This document shows, piece after piece, positions 44,301-56,634 of a stretch of 64,000 nt of DNA. Source of the stretch: Hydractinia symbiolongicarpus. Taxonomy: Eukaryota; Cnidaria; Hydrozoa; Anthoathecata; Hydractiniidae. The notes beneath the pieces are model-generated. The model saw only the letters and a program-made list of their open reading frames with translations. It was not told where the DNA came from and did not search any database. The first letter of the stretch is position 1. The number at the start of each line of letters is the position of its first letter. Made by a program: the position numbers and the translations under genes. Location: assembly GCF_029227915.1 (NCBI RefSeq), contig NC_079876.1, positions 18,042,001 to 18,106,000 of the forward strand, in the 5' to 3' direction.

Positions 44301-44760
44301 TCAATACATTTTGTATTTTGAAGACAACCTTGATATGACTATTTTTTTCCTTTATTATTTTTGATAAAAAATATAAAACAGTTTGTCTGTTGGTGATCAC
44401 ACTAGTTGTGCAGCTGGTTTTTGAAAAAGACAAAAAAAGCCGTGGTTCAAAGATGCAATTTGACTGAATTTCGCGATTTTGGACAGTCTTTAACAGAGCA
44501 CACTGAGCACGCTGTAGTTACTGTTCCTGTTGTTTCTAAAATCTCCATTTTAGTAAGACTATATATATGCACAAGAAAAAGCTTGCGTATAGAAATATTA
44601 CCTCTACAATTAAAAACAGAAAAATTAGGTTAAACACTACTCCTGATCCTTGGTGACTTAATAGGAATTTCATTGCAAACACAGCAGAAGAACATGGTTT
44701 ACCTTTTCCACTTCCAGGTGCACCGAGTATTAATGATCGCAAAATTCTGCCACCACTCAT
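39515..44760 (-). CDS. AK3: Adenylate kinase 3-type GTP:AMP phosphotransferase, mitochondrial
   Basis: Transfers phosphate between GTP and AMP in the mitochondrial matrix. Seven coding exons fit together in phase with GT-AG introns: 44760-44703, 44119-43913, 42285-42179, 41424-41359, 41130-41080, 40077-40010 and 39620-39515. Together they give 220 residues, close to the family's 227. ATG 44760 opens MSGGRILRSLILGAPGSGKG with the P-loop at residues 13-21. Exon 2 has KHLASGDILRN (NMP site). Exons 2-3 join to NWLLDGFPRTVSQAE, exon 3 has LNLDVPFDTIRERLE, and exon 4 gives the short lid RWIHASSGRVYHTIWNPPK. Exon 5 is GKDDETGEALIQRNDDK and exon 6 is PETVTRRLKLYNEMTLPLLD. Asp in DETGE and the lid favour AK3 over AK4. 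Introns carry Helitron copies (39.8 and 41.4 kb) and a GACA microsatellite. It is the last gene of the minus-strand cluster. Confidence 0.93.
39824..39950 (-). mobile_element. Short Helitron-like element D in AK3 intron 6
   Basis: On the minus strand it starts A/TCCCCTTAATAATAGCC at 39950, has CTGTCTGTCTGTC just inside, and ends with an imperfect hairpin (CCCAGTGGATTTTCCCATGG) then ACCGACTGG and T. The CTGG end satisfies CTRR. Confidence 0.6.
41209..41306. repeat. (GACA)n microsatellite in AK3 intron 4
   Basis: About 24 perfect GACA units, preceded by A-rich sequence and followed by ATGTAGAAATCTACA, a small hairpin. It fills almost half of the 228-bp intron. The long antisense Cys/Leu/Ser/Val repeat frame (41100-41354) is an artefact of this repeat. 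Confidence 0.9.
41438..41639 (+). mobile_element. Short Helitron-like element E in AK3 intron 3
   Basis: In plus orientation it starts A/TCTATATTATAATACTTACTGT, with CTGT units, and ends TTTTCACGGGCTAACGACTAG followed by T. It sits 13 bp upstream of AK3 exon 4, opposite in orientation to copies C and D. Confidence 0.65.
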
Positions 44761-46157
44761 CTTGTTAATGTTTTACTTTCTACATTACCTCCGGTGTTAT
44801 ACATTTCCTATCACATAATTCAAGTTGTGTACATAATTTATACAGAAGTTATTGTTGATATTGCAAAATGTGTTAATTCTGTTGTTATCTTTCAGTAACC
44901 AATACAATAATATTAAGACTGATGAAGCCTTTAAGTTACCTCATCAACGTAAGAGTCACTTTAGGTTTAAAAGTCAATTTTCGAAAACAAATGCTGATAA
45001 ATTGTGCAACACATTTTTGTAAGCAAAGCAGAAATACATCCCTGTTTTAATAGATTCTAAGTTCTATGCAAATATATATAAACTTATTAAATCTGATATT
45101 ATTTTCTTATTAGTTAATCAATTGAATTAAATTGCTTAATTGATCTTGAATTTCCACACATTGATCCATATTTAAATAACTTCTTTGTATTTGTTTATAG
45201 TAATAATAAGATACTAAAATAACATAACATTATATAAGATGTATGTATAGAATTAAAGGGCACAACAAAATTTCATGAGACTTTTTTGAAATTTGAAAAA
45301 ATTATATTGCTGAATAGATTAGTACAGCTAAATAAGAACTCGACAAAGAGAGAAAGCTTTAAAAAATGTAGCTAATATTGCTTCATAAATAAACTGTATG
45401 CCATCCATATTATAAAGTTTGTTTATCTTTAAGCCTCATGTTTAGAATTTTACCAGCGATAATGCTGCCTTTTGCTTGGGTAAAATAATTCTTCCTAAAA
45501 AATATTGATTTTTTCTTTTGTGGTGCAAATAAAGAGTTTGGTCTGCAGCGAGCAACAGAATCAAGTCAATCACTTATCTATTACCAGCATTTCTATTTGA
45601 AGCTATATAATGCAGATAAACAATTTTTTAAATATAGATGGCTTCATAAGAGGTTAAAGTGTGGTCTACCCATTTTCTTAAATACTATCACTATAAAATA
45701 TAAATAGTATTCATTGTATATATAATTATTATGTTATTATTATGCATTTGCAAACATAAATTGGTAAGATATTGTAAAAGATAGAAAACAAATAAAAGTA
45801 AAAGATTATTTGAAGCAAAAGAGGCATCTTAATGCTGTATTTGAAGTACCAACTGTCATGAAATGTGTGCAATAACGCACAACTCAGAGCGTAAAAAAGC
45901 AATTTCCTTTTAGACCAAGCTTTTTATTCTACTAAGAAAAATCCAATAATCATTTTATCAAAAAAAATGTCACAATAAATAGCCTTTTCACCTGCTTACT
46001 TTTAGTAATTTTACATCTACAACTTTGGTTTATTAATATTTAGGTAAAAAACGTTTCCTGCCAATAAAGTCAACACCAACCATTTAAAAGAAACAAAAAT
46101 ATCGATTTTGAGCTGTACACTTACTAACACTATGTTACGAACACGATTACATTACCA
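44761..46157. other. AK3 upstream region and carbonic anhydrase 3' side
   Basis: About 1.4 kb between the AK3 start codon and the carbonic anhydrase stop codon on the same strand. It is strongly AT-rich with no coding signal. It must hold the carbonic anhydrase 3' UTR and any AK3 promoter. No core element can be named. Confidence 0.5.
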
Positions 46158-47189
46158 TTATTTTGTTTTAAACGATGCTCGAATTATTCGATCATGCAAA
46201 GGTTGAATGGGTCGAAAGTTGTTGCTTATGTTGGGTGGTTGCGGAATTTCACCATCACAGCGAGGGAAAAAATCGACAGTATGATGTTTATCTTTTTCAT
46301 TCTCTGAAACAGCTTTAAACTGATTTAATTTTTCCAACTGCAGCACAGATACTTTTAAAGGCTCTCGAAAAAGTGTCCAGGTGACATTTTCAGTTAAAGG
46401 TGGAGTTGTGAGTGAGCCAGGATAAGTAAAAAACTTTTCAGTGTTTTCTGGTAGCAATGCATATGGTGTAAAGGTACTTGATGAAGAAAAGGTATCATTT
46501 TTATATGGAACATTTGCAGCCATTTTTAACAGGTCATTAAAGGACGCATGGCAGTCATGAGATTCATGTGCGTCTAAAAACACGCCAACTACAGCAATAC
46601 CATTGGTGCTTGAAAGAGCCTTTTCCTTTGTTTCATAAAGGGCACAATTCCAGTGAACAATATGTAATTCTGCAGTAAACTTTTTACCATCAAGTGAATG
46701 CTCGCTACCACAACTGTTTACACCACCCCAATGAAAGTGAAATTCAGCAAGTTGATATGACTGTTTCAAGGGACCACCACTCAAAAGAATTTGTTTTGGT
46801 TCAACCACAGGACAGAATGAAAGGTTTACACCATTATTAAGTACATGCACAGGCACCAGAGATTTGTTTAACTGGAATGGCTTCAAAGTCGGGTCGTATA
46901 TTGCTGCTTCAGTCACAATGTGAACTGGTGATTGATTTTTACAAACTCTCCACTTTTTCTCCCAAACTCCAGGACCATGCTGTTCAGAATAGTCCCAATA
47001 CTGTGAATTGTGAGTGCTGCAAAAGAAATGCTGGTTAATAGGACCAGCTCGCACTGCTCTAGATTTAACACTTATGTTAGATGCAGCAACCAAATGTGTT
47101 CTGGATAACAAGGATAACATTTTCACATTATTAAATGGCTTAAGGGACTTGGTAACATTGTAAAATAACTTTGATCCTCGCTGGAACAT
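46158..47189 (-). CDS. Alpha-carbonic anhydrase, likely mitochondrial, intronless coding region
   Basis: Reversible hydration of CO2. A single frame of 343 residues from ATG 47189. Zinc ligands are H151 and H153 in FHFHWG and H176 in ELHIVHW. The gate residues are E163 in GSEH and the Thr in SLTTPPL near residue 262; QSPVH and the C-terminal LFREPL block are also present. The first 65 residues contain no Asp or Glu and many Lys, Arg and Ser, with a second Met at 24, which suggests a mitochondrial presequence as in CA5. At the site of the CA2 proton shuttle (after NNG) there is Val121 instead of His, so fast proton transfer through that residue is not expected. Nine bases before the ATG is a TTTTCTTTTAG acceptor, meaning a 5' UTR intron or a trans-splice site. 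Most animal alpha-CA genes have several coding introns, so the single exon is notable. Confidence 0.92.
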   Translation of the reverse strand: MFQRGSKLFYNVTKSLKPFNNVKMLSLLSRTHLVAASNISVKSRAVRAGPINQHFFCSTHNSQYWDYSEQHGPGVWEKKWRVCKNQSPVHIVTEAAIYDPTLKPFQLNKSLVPVHVLNNGVNLSFCPVVEPKQILLSGGPLKQSYQLAEFHFHWGGVNSCGSEHSLDGKKFTAELHIVHWNCALYETKEKALSSTNGIAVVGVFLDAHESHDCHASFNDLLKMAANVPYKNDTFSSSSTFTPYALLPENTEKFFTYPGSLTTPPLTENVTWTLFREPLKVSVLQLEKLNQFKAVSENEKDKHHTVDFFPRCDGEIPQPPNISNNFRPIQPLHDRIIRASFKTK

Positions 47190-48921
<1,732 letters not shown>

Positions 48922-48955
48922 TTAAAAGCCTATTTATAATTTTAGCTAAACAACT

Positions 48956-49315
48956 TTATTCCTTAAACTTCTTGACAATTTCCCTAAAAATGGTATCTTC
49001 GTCTAGACTTTCTGACAATGGTTCTGAGTGAAAGTTCCAACTGAGTAGTACTTGTTTCTTGAGACGTTTGCTTAACTTTTGAGCAATTGAATCAGGTTTG
49101 CTATTTCCAAGTAAGGTCACAGCAGATGGTACTTTTGAAAACTTTGTACACGCTGCTACTGATAAATTTGAAAACGTTAAATTGCTATCACCAATCCATA
49201 CAAATACGGAATTCGAGCAACTCAAGGTTCGAATAAAAATAACTTTTTCTTGAAGTTTGAAAAAAAAATTTATTTCGTCCATACTACATTTAACAGTTGA
49301 TTGAAGACCTAAATG
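48956..49315 (-). CDS. PSMG4: Proteasome assembly chaperone 4
   Basis: PSMG4 works with PSMG3 to assemble the 20S alpha ring. The frame gives NSVFVWIGDSNLTFSNLSVA, FSKVPSAVTLLG and KKQVLLSWNF, matching the order SLFLWVG, NLAVAM, IPVSTSLLG and KQVFVSYNL of animal PSMG4. The first certain Met is at 49282 (MDEINFFFKLQ), giving 108 residues against 123 in human. A good acceptor TTACTCATTTAG at about 49315 lies 33 bp before it. So either a short upstream exon supplies the N-terminus, or the acceptor receives a spliced leader and translation begins at 49282. The stop codon lies inside an AATAAA hexamer (GGAATAAAG), about 80 bp before ADAT2. Confidence 0.85.
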   Translation of the reverse strand, partial: HLGLQSTVKCSMDEINFFFKLQEKVIFIRTLSCSNSVFVWIGDSNLTFSNLSVAACTKFSKVPSAVTLLGNSKPDSIAQKLSKRLKKQVLLSWNFHSEPLSESLDEDTIFREIVKKFKE

Positions 49316-49417
49316 AGTAAATAAAATTGTTACAGTAGTAAACAGTAACTTCACGTCAAGGATGATACTGTCTTCGAAATACAGTGATGAAGCATGTGTT
49401 GTGCTGTTTTTCTTTTT

Positions 49418-50202
49418 TTATGTTATGGCATAAAATTTTTTCAAAAAGCAGTCAGACATTATAAACTCATTCAACCCAAGAGTAAGAATTATATTTTTCT
49501 TTCTCTGTGCAAAGTAAATAATATTTGTAAAATGTGCAAATAACAAACATTTCTCAAAGCTAGCTGGATCAACTTCGTTACTTTCCTTTGTACATTGATG
49601 TGCTAAATTAAATAGAAATCTCCATATTTCGATCTGCAATGACAAGAACCTATATTTCGTTTTTAAATAAGGAGAATGTGCATTTCACAGGTTACTCATA
49701 TTTCCCACTGAAATGATGTGAAAATATCTTGATTAATAATTTTTATTCTTACCCTAAAACGATTGTGAAGCAATAAATATGCTATGTGAAACGATTATAT
49801 ATAAATATGATAAATCAACATTGCAAGATCAGTGAACAAATCTATAAAACATTTAAAATTAATCTGAAAATAAAAAACGATTTTCATACGATTTAAAACA
49901 ATTTCACTTGTCAATAAAGAAAAGGCTAGGTGTTGCTTGAGTTTTGCTACGGTGTCTAGATTTGCAATTTTTAATTCTTTAGTTAGTGTTGCTAAAATGG
50001 AGAAGGCAAGCAGACTTTGCATTCCTTTGAAATGTATTTTCGATTTGTCCATGCAGATAAGCAATAATGTGCTGTTGTAAAATTTTTCGCAAAATTTTTT
50101 TTGAATACATTTGTCCTTAACTAGTCGTGAAATCAAGCAGCAAGAATTGTTCTTGTGCAGTTTTAAATGGTTTTCATCAGAATTTTTCGTTTTAATTTCT
50201 CC
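49418..50202 (-). CDS. Unidentified gene upstream of PSMG4 (two 3' exons visible)
   Basis: The larger open stretch (50202 to about 49870) begins after an ACTAAG acceptor and reads GEIKTKNSDENHLKLHKN, CCLISRLVKDKCIQKKF, KGMQSLLAFSILATLTKEL and FSLLTSEIVLNRM. The last exon starts after CATTGCAG at 49633, reads IEIWRFLFNLAHQCTKESNE and SFEKCLLFAHFTNIIYFAQR, and stops at 49418. Both are Leu- and Cys-rich helical sequence. The donor of the first exon is uncertain; GTATGA near 49890 is one candidate. I do not recognise the family. A very loose resemblance in spacing to the C-terminal part of the meiotic protein MEI4 occurred to me, but it is not evidence. Upstream exons would lie beyond the repeats at 50.4-54.6 kb or are missing. 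Confidence 0.45.
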
Positions 50203-50424
50203 TTAGTATATTCTGGTTTGTGAGCAAAAGAAGCTGGCACTCTGTATCTCAATTTGCACATTTTATTTTTTAAAAGAAAATTCAACTTTTATGTTTTACA
50301 AAATTATTTTGACATATTTAGAAGCCTAGAAGAGATTATTTTTCATCTATATTAACTAAAAAAATTTTTTGAAAAAAATCTGATTTTTATTTTATTTAGC
50401 CTTAAAGGAAAGACAGATGATAGC

Positions 50425-50640
50425 TGTGCATATTTTACATGGCTAGCCTCACAATTATTGAAGCATATGCCCAGTCTCTATTTCCTATATGCTCATTATG
50501 GGCTATACAGACACAATTAGGGTCTATGCTCTACCAGGCAAAGGCACACACAGCCGTGTGCTACCTCCCTAATTTCTTATCACATGGCTTCGGTTAACAC
50601 GGTAATGTGATAACATTCACTCGCCTAGTCTCCTGCACAA
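50425..50640 (-). repeat. SINE family 1, copy c (head missing)
   Basis: TGCATATTTTACATGGCTAG and, further right, TTCTTATCACATGGCTTCGG, TTAACACGG match the body of the copy at 59090-59407 in the same orientation. The tRNA-like head is not recognisable on its right side. Confidence 0.55.
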
Positions 50641-50815
50641 GTGGAAAGGGTTTAACTGTTCTGCCCTGATTATATATGGCAGCTTGCCCCGTTTATAAAC
50701 AGAAAATACATAATCAGGGTAACATAATCAGGATTGGTCGACTAATGTAACAGTTAAAAAATATTATTTGGCAATTATAAAACAAACATAATCAGGGCAG
50801 GCTGGCTTATGTATG
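50640..50815. repeat. CATAATCAGG-containing repeat
   Basis: Several copies of ACATAATCAGG occur at irregular spacing (near 50709, 50724, 50789), with an inverted CCTGATTATAT near 50666. A related cluster is at 57025-57105. Confidence 0.4.
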
Positions 50816-50879
50816 ACACTTTTTTTACATTATTTGGCACTTAAGTAATTATGGGTTTTTGCACAGCTGTTTTTGTTGT

Positions 50880-51515
50880 TATATTTCAATGTACAACAGT
50901 GGCTCATTAGAGATAGTTGAGAACTTCTGTTACTTAGGTGATATGTTGGGCAGTGAAGGGGTGTTGGAAGAAGTGTTACTTGCAGGATAGGTTCTGCTTG
51001 GAAAAACTTCAGAGAGTTACTTCCTTGTTGACTAGCAGAGTCTTGTCAAATGAGTTAAAAGGTAGGTTGCATGAAACCTGTGTAAGAATTGTTATGTTGT
51101 ACGGTAGTGAGACATAGGCAGTGAAGCAGCAAGATCTTGACAGTTTAGAAAAGAAATATATGAGACTGGTTAGGTGGATGTGTAACGCCAGTCTGAGAGA
51201 CAAAGAGTTCAGATGAGCTGAGAAGTATCCGTAGAATTAAAGGTGTTATCTAGATAAGAATATTGAATTGACTGGGGCACTTTGAAAGAATGGAGGGGGA
51301 TAATTGGGTAAGAAAGTGCAGAGACTTGATAGTTCCTGGGGCAAAGCCCAGAGGGAGACCGAGAAAGAAGGAGGTCATAAGGACAAACTTGATACAAAGG
51401 AAGTCGAGTTTAGATCTAACACAGTCTAGATCAGATTGGAAGAGGGTAATTAATATACCCCGTCCAACCCATGCTAGCATGGAATACGGACGTTAAGCCA
51501 AGAATGATGATGATT
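50880..51515 (+). pseudogene. LINE reverse transcriptase C-terminal fragment
   Basis: Decayed frames give VENFCYLGDMLGSEGVLEE near 50920, MRLVRWMC near 51160, WGTLKEW/GHFERMEG near 51275, NWVRKCRD and PGAKPRGRPRKK near 51305-51370. FCYLGD...WMCG....GR.RW+GHV.R......W...CR....G...RGRP+KTW is the well-known RT tail of L2/RTE-like LINEs. It ends in a GATGATGATG run near 51508. Stops interrupt every frame. Confidence 0.65.
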
Positions 51516-51519
51516 TCCA

Positions 51520-54340
51520 GTTCAGTTTATTATAGTAAAATGCCTGCAACTCTCAAACCAGGAAAGAAACAACAAAAAGCAGAAACTCCACAAACACTCC
51601 AGAAACCAATAGAACTCAAGATGAAATAGAGGATTTGATGGGTGAACTCTGTCTCTACACAAACTCTCAAGACACAAAACTTTGTTTGAGGAATTATCAA
51701 TACCGAAAATCCCTTCAGCAACTAAGAAGAGAATTTTTTCGAACAAACCAATTTTATTGCAAACTGCTATATTGCTCAATATTTCAGACTGTAGCCATGT
51801 AACCAAGCCAGACCCCATTCATCATATCATTAGCAAAATTTAAAACCTTTTACCAGAAGATCGCGCTCTCTGCAAACAGATATCCCGAACCTCATTTGAC
51901 GAAGTCCCTATCCTTAAATGTGCCGCTTGTGATCAGAGTATTCATAAGCAATGTTGGCTTCGATTAGTTAATTCTAGCCGTGATGATTGTTTGGAGGATA
52001 TAGATGAAATGTCACTCAAACAGATGTCGCACAAATGGAGAACCCAAAATGACTTCCAAAATTTGGTTCTTCTTTAAAAAAGGAAAATATAAACATGGTA
52101 TGAAGGTGCATCATGTAAATTCCTTCATCCTAGACTTTTCAAAAAGTTAATGCAACATGTGACTGGAAACCCAGGAGGATGTACTCTTGGTCACAATTGT
52201 CAATATTCTCATCCAAACATGTGCATGCATCTCTGAGGAAAAGTGAATGTTTTAACAAATCCTGTTCCTTTTATCATGTGAAAGGTACAATACGGCATCC
52301 TAAAAATACAAACCACAATCAAAATACTAAGTCACCGATTATTCAATCATAAATCAATCATCACCAAAATACTAAAATGGACAGTGTAAACAAAACATCA
52401 TCAGATTTTTTAGATGCAATCCTCCTTCTGAAGGCATAATTGATGCAAGAGATAGAAGAAAAATTTTAAATTTTTACTGTAAAAGCACCCTACCAAAATC
52501 CTCCTTAGAGCCAGGAGTCCTTTTCAGCTCAACAATGGCAAACTAAATTATACAATCAACCACTAAACTACCAACCAAATCAATCTCAAGGACTCAATCA
52601 AATCTATCACAATCAACCCCAACAACCAATGCAACAAATCACTCAGAAAAAAATGTTTTGAATGCATTCACCTATTTTAATGTGCAAGTTTTATGTCCCA
52701 AAACAAGACCCTCAAAAATCCCATATCTAAGAGATAAAATGCAAATTAAAAATGCACTATTTTTAGGCATGAGAGAAACCTGGTTGAACAATCACATAAA
52801 TGCGGAATTGTACATTGAAGGTTATACCCTTTACAGAATGGACTCAGCTCGAAAAAAGGCAAAGAAAGGCAGTCAATATGGTTGTGTAGCAATGTATATT
52901 GGAGATGATCTAGCTTGCTAGTGTGAGGAGCTTTTTACCTATTCCTCAGAAGCAATCCAATTGTTTTGTTTATTTCCAAAAGAAGAAAATCTTGCCCTTG
53001 CTGTTTTATACCAACAACCTGATGACAAAACCCATGGTCACCCATTCTTGGTATTCAGAATGCGACTCTCCCTGAATTAACTTTTGCCGGGGATTTCAAT
53101 CTACCCCATACTGGCTGGCCCAGTCGAACTCCATCAAAAGGGGCCAATACCGAGGAGAAAGTCATGATCAAATATCTCTAAGAATTTTGCTGTGACTTGA
53201 TGTTGAATCAAATTATCACGAAACCGGCGCACAAAGATGGTAACACTCTTGATCTATTCTTGAACAACATTGATATGTCTTTTGATTATCAAATTATTCC
53301 TACGCTACTCAGTATATCTCATCATAGCTTTGTTGAAGTACCAGGCCTACCAATAAGGGGAGAGCAATTGCTCTTTCTCACGCAAAGGCTCGCCCAATTA
53401 TGAGAAATGAGAAACTAGCTTAGACATTAATTGCTCCCCTAATTCCAAAAAAAGTTTTTCTAGCTGAGCAATATCAATTCATCTCACATGGAAATGTTCT
53501 CTTTCTTATTATTTACAGTAAAAAAGGACAAAAATATATAAAAAAGGTAAAATAAAATAACTGAAAAAGACCTTGTGATAAAATATGCGTTTATAATCGT
53601 ATTCTATTTATTCAAATTGCTCGCCCAGTTAAAACTATTGCAACTTCGGGGGAGCGATTTATTGTTCTGGTGTTATTTTCTTATTGATAGGCCTGAAGTA
53701 CTAACTCTCTTCAAGGTAAAACAAAGCTTGCAAACATCCCCTTGGAGATATATAGACTCAAATGTCAGTGACAGTATTGTACAGTCATTTGCTGATGATA
53801 CAAGGGTTACCAAGAGCATCGACTCTCTCAGGGACATGGGCAAGTTGCAAAGTGACCTACAGAAAATTTATGAATGGGCAGAAAATGCAAACATGAAATT
53901 TAAAAGTTTGAAGTCATGCCTTATTATCCACCAACTGCTCCTTTCATTCCCGCATATTAAAACTAGTAAATGACAGTAAAAACATGCTGTCTTGGATTTC
54001 AAGAACTTTTTACACCAGAACGAAGGATCACCTTATGACCATATGGAAATCTCTGGTTCTTCCTCTATTAGAGTTTTGTTCAGTCCTATGGAGTCCACAT
54101 AAAGTTGGAGAGATAGGGATGATAGAGGCATTGCAATGGTCCTATATACGAGAAATCTGAAACTTGACAAATCACAACTATTGGAAAGCATTAAAGGAAC
54201 TTTAATGTTATTCATTGAAGCGTAGAAGGAAAAGGTACCAAATAATTTATATTTGGAAAAACATGTAACAGTTGGTACCAAATGTCAATCTGAAAATCCA
54301 AAGTTATCATCATCATCCGCATAAGAAATATATGAGAAGC
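51520..54340 (+). mobile_element. CR1-like LINE with zinc-finger ORF1 (heavily decayed)
   Basis: A nearly full-length but broken element. ORF1 part: LKCAACDQSIHKQCW at 51925-51970, then CCCH-type fingers (SCKFLHPRLF and GCTLGHNCQYSHPNMC) at 52105-52235. ORF2: endonuclease start NAFTYFNVQVLCPKTRPSKI at 52658-52921, AGDFNLPHTGWPSR near 53095, DGNTLDLFLNN and SISHHSFVEV at 53197-53340. RT: a FADDTRVTKS catalytic motif near 53790, and the tail LPLLEFCSVLWSPHK, RRRKRYQII at 54040-54245. Frames change repeatedly and the RT palm before FADD is largely missing. The order supports one element inserted in plus orientation. Confidence 0.65.
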
Positions 54341-54360
54341 ATTGTTCACAACTATTAAAT

Positions 54361-54625
54361 GCCGCTTTTCGTTTATAAACTTTTAAAAAGCGATCTAAAA
54401 AAACATTTCTATCGCCACTTTTCGTTTTTAAACTTTTAAAAAGCGATCTAAAAAAACATTTCTATCGCCACTTTTCGTTTTTAAACTTTTAAAAAGCGAT
54501 CTAAAAAAACATTTCTATCGCCGCTTTTCGTTTTTAAACTTTTAAAAAGAGGTCTAAAAAAACATTTCTATTGCTGCTTTATGTTTATAAACTTTTAAAA
54601 TGCAATCTAAAAAAACATTTCTATC
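54361..54625. repeat. Tandem repeat, five units of exactly 53 bp
   Basis: Unit starts fall at 54361, 54414, 54467, 54520 and 54573, with the next partial unit at 54626. Each begins GCCRCTTTTCGTTTWTAAAC and ends AAAAACATTTCTATC. Units 2 and 3 are identical; the outer units are more diverged. There are no unique spacers between units. Confidence 0.9.
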
Positions 54626-55150
54626 GCCGCAGACAAATTTAACTTTCCTAGACAAATGACATTTCGTAAAAATACAATGGCGTTTATGACGAAAAAGTAT
54701 ACACCAAGCATAAACTACGAATATGCTTTTGCAACTTGATAAAACCTGAAACAAAATTAACTTTTCTGAAAAAAAAAAATTAAATTATACTGGCTATAAA
54801 AATCGCAGAGCTCGCGAAAATAATTGTGGGACACACGATCCTTCGTGGAGATACCTTTTATAATTAATTACTGCAATTAAAAATTTCAAGAGTTCCCGCA
54901 AAATAGGTTGCTAAAATTGATCTTGCAACCTATTGTGATTAAACAATCGATCGCGTGGGTTCATTGTTTATCAGCGAGGTAATTATTTTCTTAAAAAACA
55001 AAAGCTATCGCAATGTTATTGTTCTGTTTAACTATTCATACAAGTTTCGCGTCCGCGGTAGACTACATTCAGACTGTACTGTACATATGCACACATTGGC
55101 GTAAACTGGATGTTCAATCCCATGGAGGACTGGCACACAACTAATCTAAT

Positions 55151-55737
55151 CCTGAAGTGGATAAAATTTGGTGGGCCTTTAATTTTGCGAATGACAAAAA
55201 TGGAATATTTGGTGGGGATTTAATTTGGCGAATACAAAAGAATGTTTATTTTGGCAAGGATTTATTTCGGCGAATGACATAAATAAATGAATTTTTATGT
55301 TTTGAAATGTTCTATAAAAAACTCATTAGACAGTGGAAAAATCCACTGGTTTGCCTGTCCTTTTTATACCTAATTGCGTGCGTCTCATTACTTGCGCAGC
55401 TAAGCTAGCATTTTGCGTGACGGACAGACGTAGACGAAATTATAATATAGATAATAATACATGTATATATAAACACAAGATTTGTTAGAGTTAAAAATTC
55501 TATTCTTCGTTAATAAAGAAAAGTTCGTTTTTTGGGGAATAAAACATTTTTCTTTTCTTAGTAAAAAAAAACGTCTTTTTTTTAAATTTGATGGGGGATT
55601 TAATTTGGACAACGGCAAATTATGTTAAATTTGACAAGTATTTAATTCAGCGAATAGTCAGTTATAAAATTTTGGCGGGTATTTAAATTCGCCAAATTCA
55701 CAAATTTTAATCCTCGCCAAAAATTATCCACTTAAGG
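55151..55737. mobile_element. MITE with CCTTAAGTGGATAA-type inverted ends
   Basis: The left end CCTGAAGTGGATAAAATTTG and the right end, read inverted, CCTTAAGTGGATAATTTTTG form terminal inverted repeats that continue imperfectly for about 40 bp. Inside both ends the motif GGGGATTTAATTTGGCGAAT repeats several times. A Helitron-like copy is nested at 55326-55451. No transposase is present. Confidence 0.6.
55326..55451 (-). mobile_element. Short Helitron-like element F nested in the MITE
   Basis: On the minus strand it starts A/TCTATATTATAATTTCGTC at 55451 and ends with hairpin CAGTGGATTTTTCCACTG followed by TCTAA and T. The sequence between (GCGCAAGTAATGAGACGCAC) also matches copy C at 37.6 kb. 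Confidence 0.6.
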
Positions 55738-56634
55738 TAACTTTTCACCAAACTAAATTCCCGCAAAACGAATAATTTAGGTCATCCCCAGAATTCCATT
55801 CATGCGAAGAGAAAAAATGAGCCTACCCATGCATGAAATTTAGGTACTTCTAAGTATATTATGTTGAAATGTACTCACAAGAGGAGTTTATACTAAGAAT
55901 TATGTCGAGACTTTTTTCGCTATGCCTAGTTATCAATGGTGTTTAATTCCTGCAGAGAAAATTATGTTAAAAGTTTTTCCTTTCGTGAACGAAACATCGA
56001 CTAGGCATGCCTAGTCCAGGCCATTTCGTAAGATTTTAGGCAGGCATGCGGTAGATCACACGTCTCATACATTCTGCGCGTGCGATGCGCGTGCTATCAA
56101 AAAAAAATTTTTTACAAAAACATTTCCTTTACCCCTGTACACTGCACAGGGGCTGCTGTTTTAGCGTAAGGAACAAACCAAGTGCAAGTTCCAACAATGT
56201 ACGGCAAGGAATTTCGACCCATATACGAAGAAGTCATAAGCCGACTCGTTAATCAAACTTTGCTATTACTTGTGGGGCAAACAGATATTTTAATTAAATT
56301 AAATTACGGAAAGTCGAACAGCCGCTAACAATAATATTTAATAAACCTTATGTTCGATGAATCAGAAAAATTATTATCTAAAAGAATATTTCGTTATTAA
56401 AGAAGCTTTTTTTTCTTATTAGTTACTTTATCTTTTAGTTATTTCAACTTAAATAATGCTGAATTTCTTTTAAATTCTACAAAAGGTGACCTTACAAAGA
56501 CTAAAATATTGTTTCATTTTTTTATAAAATCAATTAAAATATTAGAAAAAATAAAAATAAAACAAAACAACCTTTTACTGTTAAAATCTTTCACCTGGTA
56601 TTTTGTTACCACATTTGTACAGTTTATAATGCTA

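Noticed and set aside
54361-54625. CRISPR-like array
   Set aside because: Units are directly adjacent with no unique spacers, and the genome is eukaryotic.
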